Assembly: GCF_017310015.1 (NCBI RefSeq) | Contig: NZ_CP022297.1 | Location: 3,472,001-3,536,000 of the forward strand | Direction of reading: 5' to 3' | Length of the DNA stretch: 64,000 bases | Source of the DNA: Marinobacterium iners | GTDB lineage: Bacteria; Pseudomonadota; Gammaproteobacteria; Pseudomonadales; Balneatricaceae | Shown here: piece after piece, positions 1-9,851 of the stretch | Position numbering within the stretch: the stretch's first letter is position 1 | Layout of the letters: every line of letters starts with the position of its first letter | The notes under the pieces: generated by a model | Seen by the model: only the letters and a program-made list of their open reading frames with translations | Told to the model about the DNA's origin: nothing | The model's database searches: none | Made by a program: the position numbers and the translations under genes

Positions 1-2085
1 CAACAGGCAAACCCGACGAAAGGGGATGGCACGCATCGGCATCAGGGTCGAGATGTTGACGGCCCCAGCCAGGAAGCGTTGTGACAGGCTTTGTTCATCG
101 ATGCCATCAAGCCAGCTTTCGCGCACCACTTCCAGCGGCAGCGGACGATTCAACCCGGCTTCGGCACAAGCCTCCTGCCATTGCTGCAGCTTCAGTCCGA
201 GCCGCTCCAGCAGTATCAGATCCTGATCGCTGACGGGCAGCAAAAAACGCTCCAGCAGATCAGTAAGGATTAAACCCCAATCAATATGTGACTTTGGGGT
301 TAGCAAGTGCTCACGCCACTGCAGCAGAGCGGCGATCAGCTCAGCCAATGGCCCCACTTGTGCCGCCTCCAGCCCCCCGACTTCGCCATAGGTCTCAATA
401 TCGGCGAATGTCTGTTCTTCGCCCATCGCATAACCCAGTAACATGCGACGCAGGCCGAACAGCCAGGTGTTCTGCTCCAGCCCTTCGGGCAGCTCCAAGC
501 CTGCGCGTTGGGCACTGTCCAGCCCCCAGCGAATACCGGATTCACGAACCCAGTGCTGCAGTCGAGGCAGGTCTGTCTCGGCCATGCCAAAACGTTCACG
601 CAACGCCGGCACCTCCAACAGGTCAAACAACTGACTGACGCCAAAACGCTCCTGCGGCAGCTGCAGCAAGAGCTCCAGTGCAATCAACAGTGGCGCCTGA
701 CCACGGTTCTGCTGGTCATTGAGGGTGAAGGGGATGAAACGCGGGTCCTGTCGCTGCAGACGGCCAAACACGGCACGAATATGCGGTGCATACTGGTTGA
801 CGTCGGGCACCATCACGATGATATCGCGGGGCCGCAGTGATGGATCCTGTTGAAACCAGTGCAACAGCTGGTCGTGCAGTATTTCGACCTCACGCTGACG
901 ACTGTGTGCTATCTGAAAAGTCAGTGAGTAATCACCTTCAACCCAGATCCGGGGAACATGAGATGTTGGCTCCAGCTCCAGAATATCCTGCTGAATCTGG
1001 TTCAGCAGTGGCAAAGATTCAATATCGCGTTCGGCTTCATCAAACAGATCAATGCGCTCAAACCAGTCCTGGTAACGCCCGGGTTCATCAAACTGATCAA
1101 GCAAGCGGATATAGTCGCGCCCCTGCTTGCCCCAGGCTGCCAGCAGAGGCTGTGCATGCAGATGCAGCTGCGCATCACTCAACACCTCCGGCATCCCATC
1201 CTTGCGGGCCTGACGACGCTTTTCGCTGCGCAGCAGCTCCTTGCCATCGATAATATCGGCCCAATAGTGTCGGCAAGGATTATGTACGCACAGTAAAACC
1301 TGTGTGTGGCATGACAGCGCAGCCAACGCCTCAATGAACTGCTGCGGCAGTGCCGAGATGCCAAACACCACCAGCCGGCGCGGCAGACCCGCCGGGCGCT
1401 GATGCAGCGACTTGCAGCCATCAAGGAAGCGCTGCTGCAGATCGGCACGACTCAACATTTTCTGGTGGTCATCGAGATCCACACGAATGGCACGCCAGAG
1501 CAGTGCCTGCCAGCGCTGATCATCCGGCAACGGCTGCGGCTGGCCATGGGCATCAATCAGGATATCCCGACCATCGGCCCACGCCTTTAACCAGTCGGCA
1601 CGGTAGACCTGATACTGGTCAAACAGATCCGCCAGCCGTTCGGCCAGCTGGTATTCCTTGCGTGCACTTTCATCGTCTTTCAGAAAATGCGACAGCGATT
1701 CAAAATCAGGCTGCTTGAGCAGGTCGGGCAATAGTCGCAACAGCCGCCAGGTCAGGCGAGACTTGTCATAGGGTGATGCTTTAGGGACTTCATCGGGACC
1801 GAGGACAGCCCGGTATGCCTGCCACAGGAAGGCCGAAGGCAGCTGAATATCCAGCGCAGCGGCGATGCCACAGCCAGGCTGCTCCGGGTCATCCGCCGAA
1901 CGCGCCAACGCCAGCTGCAGCCACTGGGCAATACCATTGCTTTGCACCAGTACGACTTCGTTTTCCAGCACCCCAAGCGGGTTAATTTGCATCCACTGCA
2001 CCAGCAACGTGCGCAGTGCCTCAAGCCGATTGCTGTGGATAATCGCCAGTCCCGAGGATACGGGGGTAGTTGAGTCATGTGCCAT
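1..2085 (-). CDS. recC: RecC subunit of exonuclease V, N-terminal 695 residues (gene runs off left edge)
   Basis: RecC is the Chi-recognising subunit of the RecBCD helicase-nuclease, which processes double-strand ends for recombination. The reverse strand is open from an ATG at 2085 to the window edge, 695 codons in frame. The protein begins MAHDSTTPVSSGLAIIHSNR, and the last visible residues read STLMPMRAIPFRRVCLL, a segment typical of RecC. An AGGGAG stretch lies about 9 bases before the ATG and supports this start. Family members are about 1,100 residues, so roughly 60% is present. recB and recD would be expected beyond the left edge. Family assignment rests on recognised motifs and overall character, with no alignment run. 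Confidence 0.88.
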   Translation of the reverse strand, partial: MAHDSTTPVSSGLAIIHSNRLEALRTLLVQWMQINPLGVLENEVVLVQSNGIAQWLQLALARSADDPEQPGCGIAAALDIQLPSAFLWQAYRAVLGPDEVPKASPYDKSRLTWRLLRLLPDLLKQPDFESLSHFLKDDESARKEYQLAERLADLFDQYQVYRADWLKAWADGRDILIDAHGQPQPLPDDQRWQALLWRAIRVDLDDHQKMLSRADLQQRFLDGCKSLHQRPAGLPRRLVVFGISALPQQFIEALAALSCHTQVLLCVHNPCRHYWADIIDGKELLRSEKRRQARKDGMPEVLSDAQLHLHAQPLLAAWGKQGRDYIRLLDQFDEPGRYQDWFERIDLFDEAERDIESLPLLNQIQQDILELEPTSHVPRIWVEGDYSLTFQIAHSRQREVEILHDQLLHWFQQDPSLRPRDIIVMVPDVNQYAPHIRAVFGRLQRQDPRFIPFTLNDQQNRGQAPLLIALELLLQLPQERFGVSQLFDLLEVPALRERFGMAETDLPRLQHWVRESGIRWGLDSAQRAGLELPEGLEQNTWLFGLRRMLLGYAMGEEQTFADIETYGEVGGLEAAQVGPLAELIAALLQWREHLLTPKSHIDWGLILTDLLERFLLPVSDQDLILLERLGLKLQQWQEACAEAGLNRPLPLEVVRESWLDGIDEQSLSQRFLAGAVNISTLMPMRAIPFRRVCLL

Positions 2086-2281
2086 CTGCCTGGCTCCCTG
2101 TCATACAGCGTTCCGAACGGACTAGGATACACCGGCACTCGAAGGCACGACAGGACTGAGATCGACGTCCTCTCCTGTCTCCAATACTTGACAGATATCA
2201 ACCCTCTACCAATTGCCTGCAGATCAGTTCACACTCTGCGCGTACAATCGTCCGACTATAAATAAAACAGCAGTGGTTCAT

Positions 2282-4843
2282 ATGTCACGTCACTCGCCAT
2301 CCATCCGGCGTTACCTGCTCAACCGCACATTTCTTTTTTCTGCCATCGGATTTCTGGTGTTGCTGCTGGTCTGCCGCCAAGCCTATCAGGCCAGTGTACG
2401 TGACAGCGCTCAGGAAATTGCCCGCTCGGTCGCCGAAAGCACCTTCAACTCAATGTATCTTGTCATGAGCCAGGGCTGGACCCGGCTGCAGCTGGAGCAA
2501 TTCATGCGCCAGCTGTCCAACACCGAGCACCCCGCTTCCAGCCTTAAAGTGAGTGTTTTCCGTGGCACCAAAGTAACCGAGCGATTCGGCTCCATCGAGC
2601 AGCCCGATCTGGATGCTTTGATGCGCGAGGCCATGCAAAGCGGTGAGATCATTGAGGAGAATGACGGTACTCATCAACGCTATCTGTATCCGCTTCAGGC
2701 CCGCGAAAACTGTACGGGTTGCCATACCAATGCCCGCGTTGGTGACAACCTGGGACTGATCGAGGTACGTCAGGACCTCAGCCGTCAGATGAGCGTTGCA
2801 AACCGAAACCTGCTGTATTACCTGTTGCTGCTTTCCCCTTTGCCCTTCCTGTTTGGTTTCTGGGCGGTGCGGACCGTGACACTGCGTATCAATCAGTCTG
2901 TAGAAGAGCTGAGCAACAGGATTTCACGAGTCGATTCGCTTGAGGATCTCAGTCAGCTGTCAAAAGACAAAAAGGATCTTGGTTTCAGGGAGCTGAATCA
3001 CATATTCGGGCAGGTCGAAGCGCTTGCTGAAAAATTACGCACCATCGCGGTGGACAAAGACCTGCTGGAGTTCGAAATCCGTCTGCTGGAGAAATTTGTC
3101 ATCACGTCGGAAGTGGTACGGGACTGGCGCGAATACGTTAATCTGTTGATGCTGGATATCAACCAGGTCATTCCGATCTACACCATGTTTTCCATCTTCA
3201 AGGTGGACGATGAGATGTTTGATCTGGAAATTTTCTGGCTGCGCCCCCCCGCCAAGGAAACCAAGAAGATGATGGAGCAGGCGGTGCTCAATCGCCTGCA
3301 GGGCAACGATCACTTTTCGATACCCGGCGAGATTATTATTCACCACAACTCGGTACAGCTTGAGGGTCCCGAGATGGTGCTGAACACGACCGAAATTGAG
3401 TTACAGACCAAGTCTCTGTTGGTCGAAACACCCAAGATCGGTGGCATTGTCGGTATCGGTGTGCATGCCGATATCGTCAAGGACAGTACCAAGGTACTGG
3501 TACTGGAGAGCATTTTGTCCACCCTGCTCAATGTGGTCGGCTCGGTTAAAGCGATCTACAAGTACACCCGTGACCTTGAATACTATGCAACACGTGATCC
3601 GCTGACCAACCTGTATAACCAGCGCATGTTCTGGGAGCTGTTGGACTACGAACTGGATCGCTGCCATCGTCACGATTATCAGGTCGCCCTTTTGATGATC
3701 GATCTGGACAACTTCAAGGCGGTCAATGACGGCTATGGTCATGCCATGGGAGACAAATTGCTGCGGCAGCTTGCTCTGGCCATGCAGGAGGTGTTGCGTA
3801 CCGGCGATATTCTGGCCCGCTACGGTGGCGATGAATTTGTAGTGGTGCTGCCTGAAACAACGCTGGAACAGACCAGCGAAGTCTGTGAACGCCTGCTACA
3901 TTGCCTGCAATCCTTCAGCCTTGAGACCGAGAAAGGCGGTCTGGTACGCGTCACCGGCTCGATCGGGGCAGGCATCTTCCCTGACCATGCGGATAACCGC
4001 AAAGACCTGTTCATGTTCGTCGATAACCTGATGTACCGGGCCAAAACTCAGGGCAAGAACCGTATCAGCCTGCCACATAAAGAAGATGTAGCGGATATTT
4101 TCAACGACCTTAACCAGAAGATGCTGCTGGTCAATGATGCCATCGAGAATCGCAGCGTGGTGCCGGTTTTTCAGCCCATTCAACCACTGGATGAGGATAC
4201 GCCTGCTGTAGAAGTACTCAGTCGTCTGCAGCTGCCGGGTGACAAGCTGATGTCAGCCGGCGAATTCATTGAGATTGCAGAGTCCATGGGCAAGGTACAT
4301 CTGCTGGACTACATCGTAATGGAAAAGGCGTTCGCCAAGGTTCAGGAAACCGATTATCAGGGCCTGCTGTTCATCAATCTGTCACCCCGTTCGATACTGG
4401 TGCGCGACTTCCTGCAAACGCTTCACGAGCTGACTCAGCGATACCGACTGACCCCATCCCGGATTGTGTTTGAAATAACCGAGCGCGACACTGTCAAGAA
4501 CATGGGGCTGCTGGAGAACTTTGTCCGCAGCCTGAAGGATTCGGGCTACATGATGGCCATCGATGATTTTGGCTCCGGCTTTTCATCGTTCCATTACCTG
4601 AAGTACCTGCCAATCGATTTCGTTAAGATAGAAGGCGAGTTCATCGCCAACATGGGCAATGATCCTCGAGACCTGGCCTTTGTGGTCAGTATTACCGAAC
4701 TGGCCAAGAAGCTGAACCTTAAAACCGTGGCCGAATTCGTGGAAACCGAGGAAGTGTTGCAGATGGTGCGAGACGTCGGCATCGACTACGCCCAGGGTTA
4801 CCACATTGGCCGACCCGCGCGTGAAATGCCGGGCCTTGAATAA
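2282..4843 (+). CDS. Membrane GGDEF-EAL cyclic-di-GMP protein with CxxCH haem motif
   Basis: 853 residues. In order: an N-terminal membrane helix (about 14-33); a periplasmic sensor region ending with CTGCH at 144-148, a c-type haem attachment motif as in Tll0287/DUF3365-like sensors; a second membrane helix (about 180-198); a linker; a GGDEF domain with intact GGDEF at 515-519, preceded by RTGD, an RxxD inhibitory-site motif at the usual five-residue spacing; and an EAL domain. The EAL signature reads EVL (644-646), but INLS, EITE, DDFGSG, KIEGEF, AEFVE and YAQGYHIG are present, so both synthesis and hydrolysis of c-di-GMP are plausible. I chose ATG 2282 over an upstream ATG at 2213 because the extra 23 residues are polar and precede the natural membrane-helix start. 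The ribosome site is weak. Haem attachment is inferred. Confidence 0.85.
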   Translation: MSRHSPSIRRYLLNRTFLFSAIGFLVLLLVCRQAYQASVRDSAQEIARSVAESTFNSMYLVMSQGWTRLQLEQFMRQLSNTEHPASSLKVSVFRGTKVTERFGSIEQPDLDALMREAMQSGEIIEENDGTHQRYLYPLQARENCTGCHTNARVGDNLGLIEVRQDLSRQMSVANRNLLYYLLLLSPLPFLFGFWAVRTVTLRINQSVEELSNRISRVDSLEDLSQLSKDKKDLGFRELNHIFGQVEALAEKLRTIAVDKDLLEFEIRLLEKFVITSEVVRDWREYVNLLMLDINQVIPIYTMFSIFKVDDEMFDLEIFWLRPPAKETKKMMEQAVLNRLQGNDHFSIPGEIIIHHNSVQLEGPEMVLNTTEIELQTKSLLVETPKIGGIVGIGVHADIVKDSTKVLVLESILSTLLNVVGSVKAIYKYTRDLEYYATRDPLTNLYNQRMFWELLDYELDRCHRHDYQVALLMIDLDNFKAVNDGYGHAMGDKLLRQLALAMQEVLRTGDILARYGGDEFVVVLPETTLEQTSEVCERLLHCLQSFSLETEKGGLVRVTGSIGAGIFPDHADNRKDLFMFVDNLMYRAKTQGKNRISLPHKEDVADIFNDLNQKMLLVNDAIENRSVVPVFQPIQPLDEDTPAVEVLSRLQLPGDKLMSAGEFIEIAESMGKVHLLDYIVMEKAFAKVQETDYQGLLFINLSPRSILVRDFLQTLHELTQRYRLTPSRIVFEITERDTVKNMGLLENFVRSLKDSGYMMAIDDFGSGFSSFHYLKYLPIDFVKIEGEFIANMGNDPRDLAFVVSITELAKKLNLKTVAEFVETEEVLQMVRDVGIDYAQGYHIGRPAREMPGLE

Positions 4844-4857
4844 GCCCGGCATTTTTT
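4824..4857. terminator. Bidirectional terminator between the convergent c-di-GMP and chemoreceptor genes
   Basis: Stem AAATGCCGGGC / GCCCGGCATTT with a 9-base loop that contains the TAA stop of the upstream gene. A T-run follows on the plus strand and the matching A-run precedes it, so it can serve both genes. Confidence 0.8.
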
Positions 4858-4861
4858 CGGT

Positions 4862-7126
4862 TCAACGAGCTTCCTGAATTAACCGATCAATGGCGCTGAC
4901 GATTTCACCAGACAGTTGAGCAACCTCCTGATACTTGCGTTCAGCCTCAGGTTCTTTGCCATGATGCTTGGCCTCGATAATCTCGCCAATCAATTGATGC
5001 AGACGGTCATGTGGTTTCTCGATGGCCTGTAAAACCGATGAGTTACCGTAGCGTTCCTTGCCGGTAGTGTAGTACCAGCGGCCGAAATCGCATTCGTGTG
5101 ATGATACCGCCTGCTCATGCGGAATATCCGCGTGCCCATCAAGAAATGCTCGTAGCCTCATCTTCCAGGCCTGATGTGCAGCTTTCGCCACTTCCAGCTC
5201 AATTACATCGTCCTGCGTCACTCTGAACTTTCGAATCACCCGCATCAACTGCGAGAGCTCAGAGCCTATGCCGGCAGCTGACACAAGGATATCCGACGCG
5301 CCGACCGAGGTTTCTTCAGCACCGGTACCAACGCGCTCAACCGACTGGTTAATGGTTTCACTGACCTGTGTCTGCTCCTCGGCAGCAGAGGCGATCTGCG
5401 CGGTCATGTCACGTATCTCATCCATCCCCCGCGTAATTGCCTGCAGCGCTTCCCCTGCACGTGCGGCAGTGGATACCGTCTGTTCAGACTGGCTCTGACT
5501 CTGCTCAATAACCCGAACCGTATGCCCGGTCCCTTCCTTGAGTGCACTGATCATGTCGTTGATCTCGGCTGTAGAGTTTTGAGTCCTGTGTGCAAGTGCT
5601 CTCACTTCATCCGCCACTACCGAGAAGCCGCGCCCCTGCTCACCTGCACGGGCAGCCTCTATTGCGGCATTCAACGCCAGCAGATTGGTCTGGTCGGCGA
5701 TATCACGGATAACATCAAGGATGGTATTTATTTTTTCACTGCGGGTTTCTACATCCCGTATCACATCACGCATGGAAGCAACATCTGCTGCCAATGCATT
5801 AATGGCGTCAATGGCATCCTCTACAACCCGATGACCAATCTGTGCCTCTTCATCAGCTTTTTGCGTCACCTCTGCAGAGCTGGCTGCACTGCGCGCTACC
5901 TCTTGGGCCGTCGCAGTCATCTCGTTCATGGCTGTAGCGATCTCGGTAGTTTCGCGACGTTGGCGGTTCGCAAGTTCCAGCGTATGGTCACTGACATCAA
6001 ACAGGTGTGAGCCGGAGCTGGAAACTGACGCGACTGCACGCATCAGTTCCTGAATCAACGCTTCAATACGGCTAATGAAATGATTGAACTCACTTGCGAT
6101 GTCTGTCAGTTCATTCTTGCCATTAACCGGTAATCGTTGTGTCAGGTCACCGTCACCACTTGATATGTTTTTCATCGCATGCGTGATTTGCAATAGTGGT
6201 TTTGCCACACTGCGACTGATATAAAGAGCAATCAAAACTCCCAGCACCAAAAATGCACCAATGATGGCCAGCAACTCATAAAAAGCTTGTTCATATGCAT
6301 CAATGTAGCTGCTGCGGTCCATTGCCAATGACAAAACACCAATCGACTGGCCTGAAAAATCCTGTAACTGGTTGGAGTAGATCGCGACAGGAGAGCCCTC
6401 CAGTTCTCCTGTCCCCATCTGCCCCTCGCCCCGAAGCGCAAGCTTGAATACATCGGGATCGAGCAGCGCCTGATCGCCCCACGTGGACGCGAACAATGTT
6501 TGTTGACCCGCATTATTCAGAATTAATGCGACATCCAGCCCGGTTTCCTGTTTGACTTGATCAAAAAACGATTGTCCCAGAGAGAAGCCAAACTCTACCG
6601 ATCCCCAGTGATGCCCGGCCACTTCCAAAGGCACCATGCCACGGATGCCAAGGCCAGCCACTCCCTGCTCAACGCCACTGACCGCTACTCGTTTCTGATT
6701 GGTTTCCACAACAGTCTGGCGGAACCCGGAGAGGTCGTCTCCATACTTTTCCGGTCGATGTACACGCAACCAGGACACCGCTGGTGGTGTGTGAAACTGC
6801 AATTGGCGCAAGCCAAAATCTGATTGCAGTCGAGCAAAGGCACCCTCAAGTTCTGCCAGTAACCGGTCACGCGCCCCGTCCGACAGGGCGGCCTGAACAC
6901 TTGGCTGGCTAGCAACCAGGGTCGCCATAGCTGTTGCCAAACGACGTTCAGACTCTATCCGTTCAAGTACCTTATCAAACTGAACTTTCAGCTCCCGCTC
7001 TTCTGCTGCATGGATAAGATTATTGAAGTCTCGCATGACAGCTGGCAGTACCAATAACGCAACCAGCAGGAGCAAGAGACAAAAACCACCTATAACACGC
7101 ATTCGGATACTGAGATGGTTCAGCAT
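4862..7126 (-). CDS. Methyl-accepting chemotaxis protein with C-terminal CZB zinc-binding domain
   Basis: 754-residue transmembrane chemoreceptor. It has a membrane helix at about 8-30, a periplasmic Cache-like sensor region to about 280, a second helix, a HAMP linker (about 305-360) and the coiled-coil signalling domain with the conserved hairpin tip TNLLALNAAIEAARAGEQGR. The C-terminal ~110 residues form a CZB domain: an early His in AAHQAW, then HECDFGRWYY, EKPHDRLHQL and later residues. In this family His and Cys bind zinc and tune signalling. An AAGGA site lies about 8 bases before the ATG. It faces the c-di-GMP gene tail to tail, so the two are not one operon. Ligand unknown. Confidence 0.9.
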   Translation of the reverse strand: MLNHLSIRMRVIGGFCLLLLLVALLVLPAVMRDFNNLIHAAEERELKVQFDKVLERIESERRLATAMATLVASQPSVQAALSDGARDRLLAELEGAFARLQSDFGLRQLQFHTPPAVSWLRVHRPEKYGDDLSGFRQTVVETNQKRVAVSGVEQGVAGLGIRGMVPLEVAGHHWGSVEFGFSLGQSFFDQVKQETGLDVALILNNAGQQTLFASTWGDQALLDPDVFKLALRGEGQMGTGELEGSPVAIYSNQLQDFSGQSIGVLSLAMDRSSYIDAYEQAFYELLAIIGAFLVLGVLIALYISRSVAKPLLQITHAMKNISSGDGDLTQRLPVNGKNELTDIASEFNHFISRIEALIQELMRAVASVSSSGSHLFDVSDHTLELANRQRRETTEIATAMNEMTATAQEVARSAASSAEVTQKADEEAQIGHRVVEDAIDAINALAADVASMRDVIRDVETRSEKINTILDVIRDIADQTNLLALNAAIEAARAGEQGRGFSVVADEVRALAHRTQNSTAEINDMISALKEGTGHTVRVIEQSQSQSEQTVSTAARAGEALQAITRGMDEIRDMTAQIASAAEEQTQVSETINQSVERVGTGAEETSVGASDILVSAAGIGSELSQLMRVIRKFRVTQDDVIELEVAKAAHQAWKMRLRAFLDGHADIPHEQAVSSHECDFGRWYYTTGKERYGNSSVLQAIEKPHDRLHQLIGEIIEAKHHGKEPEAERKYQEVAQLSGEIVSAIDRLIQEAR

Positions 7127-7315
7127 AAGAGGGTCCTTTCTTCAGCTTTGTTTTATTTTTAGTTCGATCATACCTGTTCAACCAGACAGAAAACATGGAT
7201 ATAAAAGCTCACATTACTCACAGATACAAACATTCAGCGTTTTAACCATACAGTCACCGAAACCTGATGAGATAATGGCATCGCACGATTCAATCAGACC
7301 CCCATGGAAGCTGAA

Positions 7316-8080
7316 ATGATAGATTTGACCGGAAAACGTGGTGTTATATTCGGCATCGCTAACAACAAAAGCATCGCCTACGGCTGTGCAGAAGTCCTCA
7401 GCGGCCTTGGTGCGGAGCTTTGCATTACCTACCTGAATGACAAGGCACGTCCATATGTCGCCCCTTTGGCAGATCAGTTGGGTGCCACTTTGGTACTGCC
7501 CTGCGATGTTGCCACTGAAGGCGAGCTTGAGCAGATTTTTGAACGTCTGAAGCAGGAGTGGGGACAGATCGACTTTGTTATCCATTCAATTGCCTGGTCA
7601 CCCCTGGATGAACTGCACGGCAAACTGGTGGACTCATCTTCAGAAGGTTTCTGCAAAGCGATGGATATCTCGTGCCACTCTTTTATACGAATGGCGCGGC
7701 ACGCACGTGAATTGATGCCTCAAGGTGGTTCACTGCTCACCATGAGTTATCATGGTGCTGAGCGTGTCGTGGATCACTATAACCTGATGGGACCCATCAA
7801 GGCCGCCCTTGAAAGCTCCGTACGCTATCTTGCAGCAGAGTTGGGACCAGAGCAGATCAGGGTTCACTCTCTATCCCCAGGACCCATGCCAACGCGTGCT
7901 GCCGGCGGTATTGATTCCTTTGATGAACTGATGGGGGATGCCATTGAACGATCTCCACTGCACCGGTTGGGGTCACCTTCCGATGTGGGAAAACTTGCTG
8001 CATTTTTGATCAGTGAACACTCATCAGCCCTCACAGGCAACCGCATCTATGTTGATGCAGGTCATCATCTTATGGCATGA
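7316..8080 (+). CDS. fabI: Enoyl-[acyl-carrier-protein] reductase (NADH), FabI type
   Basis: 254-residue short-chain-dehydrogenase-family protein that reduces trans-2-enoyl-ACP in the last step of each fatty-acid elongation round. The N-terminus LTGKRGVIFGIANNKSIAYG is the FabI-type nucleotide loop. The catalytic residues fall in SYHGAER (Tyr145) and HYNLMGPIK (Tyr155, Lys162), in the FabI Tyr-x6-Tyr-Met-Lys arrangement. The start at 7316 is preferred over ATG 7304 because GGAAG sits five bases upstream of it, whereas nothing comparable precedes 7304. The sequence is not very close to Escherichia coli FabI, so a paralogous FabI-like reductase is possible. Divergent from the chemoreceptor; the IS66 element begins about 100 bases downstream. 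Confidence 0.8.
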   Translation: MIDLTGKRGVIFGIANNKSIAYGCAEVLSGLGAELCITYLNDKARPYVAPLADQLGATLVLPCDVATEGELEQIFERLKQEWGQIDFVIHSIAWSPLDELHGKLVDSSSEGFCKAMDISCHSFIRMARHARELMPQGGSLLTMSYHGAERVVDHYNLMGPIKAALESSVRYLAAELGPEQIRVHSLSPGPMPTRAAGGIDSFDELMGDAIERSPLHRLGSPSDVGKLAAFLISEHSSALTGNRIYVDAGHHLMA

Positions 8081-8177
8081 AAACGCAATATAAGAGTTTT
8101 CCTATATACCCGGAAAGACAACACGCCTATTATGCGCCCTGAGGTTCACAAGGTGTGACCAAGACGACAGGAGTTCG

Positions 8178-8202
8178 GTATCCGTCCGGTGATCACACCT
8201 TG
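8178..8202 (+). repeat. IS66 left terminal inverted repeat
   Basis: Reads inward GTATCCGTCCGGTGA and then TCACACCTTG. It matches the right end at 22 of 25 positions and abuts the tnpC stop codon. Confidence 0.85.
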
Positions 8203-9759
8203 TCAGGCGTCATCTACCGGTTTCCAGTTGTGAGGCAACAACTCATGGATCGCACTGGTTTTCTGCGTAGGCAGCCGGGCCAGCACATCTTTCAGATACG
8301 CATAGGGTTCATGTCCGTTAAGCTTCGCTGACTGGATCAGGCTCATGATGGTGGCCGCACGGCGACCACTGCGTAACGAGCCCGCGAACAACCAGTTCTT
8401 GCGACCCAGAGCCCAGGGACGGATCAGGTTTTCCACACGGTTGTTATCGATGGGGACGGCACCATCCTGCAAGTACCGCGTCAGCGCGACCCAGCGTTTC
8501 AGGCTGTAGTCCAACGCTTTGGCCGTGGCTGAGCCATCCAGTACTTTTAGACGCTGAGTCTGCATCCATGCATGCAGCGCTTCGGCGATGGGTTTGGCCC
8601 GTGTCTGTCGTAGCTGATAACGTGCCTCCGCTGTCATCTCCCGGCCATCCTGCTCGATGCCATACAGCTGGCCGATGTACTCAACCGCCTGAGCCGCGAT
8701 CTGGCTTTTGCCCGTCACCTCCAGCTCAACGAACTTGCGACGAGCATGGGCCATACAGCCGATCTCGGTGACGCCTGTGCCGAAGCTGGCCTTGTAGCCG
8801 CTGTAGTCATCGCAGACCAGCTGGCCCTGCCAGGGCCCGAGAACATCCCGCGCATGCTGGCCACCGCGTCCCGGTGTGAAGTCATAGATCACGCCCTGCA
8901 GACGCGAGAACGCAGTACTGGCATAGGCCCAGATGTAGGCCTTGTGTGTTTTCTTCTTGCCCGGTGTGAGCATGGGGACAGGCGTTTCATCCGCGTGTAA
9001 GACCGGCTCCTGCAGCAAGGTATCCCGCAGTGCATCCACCAGCGGTTGCAACTGCACACCGCAGACACCGATCCACTCCGCCAGCGTTGAGCGTGGCAGC
9101 GCAACGCCCGCACGGGTAAAGATCTGTTCCTGCCGGTACAGGGGCAGGTGATCGGCATATTTGGCGATCAGCACCTGAGCCAGCAGCCCCGTGGTCGGGA
9201 TCCCCTTGTCGAGCACATGAGGTGGCATGGGAGCTTGTATCAATGTCTCGCAGGTGTTGCAGACCCATTTGCCCCGGATGTGGCGCTCGACCGTGAACAC
9301 GCCGGGCGTATAGTCGAGCTTCTCGCTGACCTCCTCGCCGATGCGGGTCAACTGGCAACCACAGTGGCAGGCCGTGTGGTCCGGCTCATGATGGATCTCG
9401 GTACGCGGCAGTTCCGGTGGCAACGGCGAGCGCTTGGGCTGACGCTTTTCGGAAGGCGTGGTTGCCGGGGCTTTCAGCCGTTCAAGCTCGGTCTCGATCG
9501 CCGCGATGTCTGCATCGACGACCTCGTCCAGCAGGCTGATCTGCAGCACGTTGAGGTGTTCACTGCGTTGGCCGTATTTGTGCCGCCGCAACAAGGCGAC
9601 CTCATGCGTCAGCTGTCCGATTTTCAGATCACGCTGTTGGATACCCTGATCACGTTCCTGTATCGCCTGTTCCTGCTGTTCAACACGGCTGATCAGCTGC
9701 TCGGCCAACTGACGGAGCTGTTCGGGTGTGAGCTGGGTGAGGTCGGGTGTCGTGGTCAT
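8203..9759 (-). CDS. tnpC: IS66 transposase TnpC (DDE family)
   Basis: 518 residues. The N-terminus is coiled coil (about 10-60, rich in Gln, Glu and Arg), followed by the IS66 zinc-finger region with CHCGC and CNTCE cysteines. The catalytic core has acidic residues in LHADETPVP, VCDDYSGY and NNRVENLIRP, consistent with a DDE triad. The C-terminal IS66 signature includes HEPYAYLKDVLARLP. An in-frame GTG lies 18 bases upstream of the ATG; neither has a clear ribosome site, and the ATG gives the usual MTTTPDLTQL start. The stop codon overlaps the left terminal repeat region. It would cut and join the element ends. Confidence 0.9.
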   Translation of the reverse strand: MTTTPDLTQLTPEQLRQLAEQLISRVEQQEQAIQERDQGIQQRDLKIGQLTHEVALLRRHKYGQRSEHLNVLQISLLDEVVDADIAAIETELERLKAPATTPSEKRQPKRSPLPPELPRTEIHHEPDHTACHCGCQLTRIGEEVSEKLDYTPGVFTVERHIRGKWVCNTCETLIQAPMPPHVLDKGIPTTGLLAQVLIAKYADHLPLYRQEQIFTRAGVALPRSTLAEWIGVCGVQLQPLVDALRDTLLQEPVLHADETPVPMLTPGKKKTHKAYIWAYASTAFSRLQGVIYDFTPGRGGQHARDVLGPWQGQLVCDDYSGYKASFGTGVTEIGCMAHARRKFVELEVTGKSQIAAQAVEYIGQLYGIEQDGREMTAEARYQLRQTRAKPIAEALHAWMQTQRLKVLDGSATAKALDYSLKRWVALTRYLQDGAVPIDNNRVENLIRPWALGRKNWLFAGSLRSGRRAATIMSLIQSAKLNGHEPYAYLKDVLARLPTQKTSAIHELLPHNWKPVDDA

Positions 9760-9851
9760 GCGGGACAGTATGCCCACATTAAATGGTCATGGGGATGCCC
9801 GGATCGGCTAATGGCTCATCGGGCGAGTCTGTGTTCGACTCGGCACCGCTC

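Noticed and set aside
1752..2201. 149-residue minus-strand frame near the recC start
   Set aside because: Out of frame with recC, whose codons are continuous through this stretch with clear family sequence.
2188..2262. Sigma-70 promoter for the c-di-GMP gene (TTGACA at 2188)
   Set aside because: No -10 hexamer lies 15-19 bases downstream; TACAAT and TATAAA nearby lack a matching -35.
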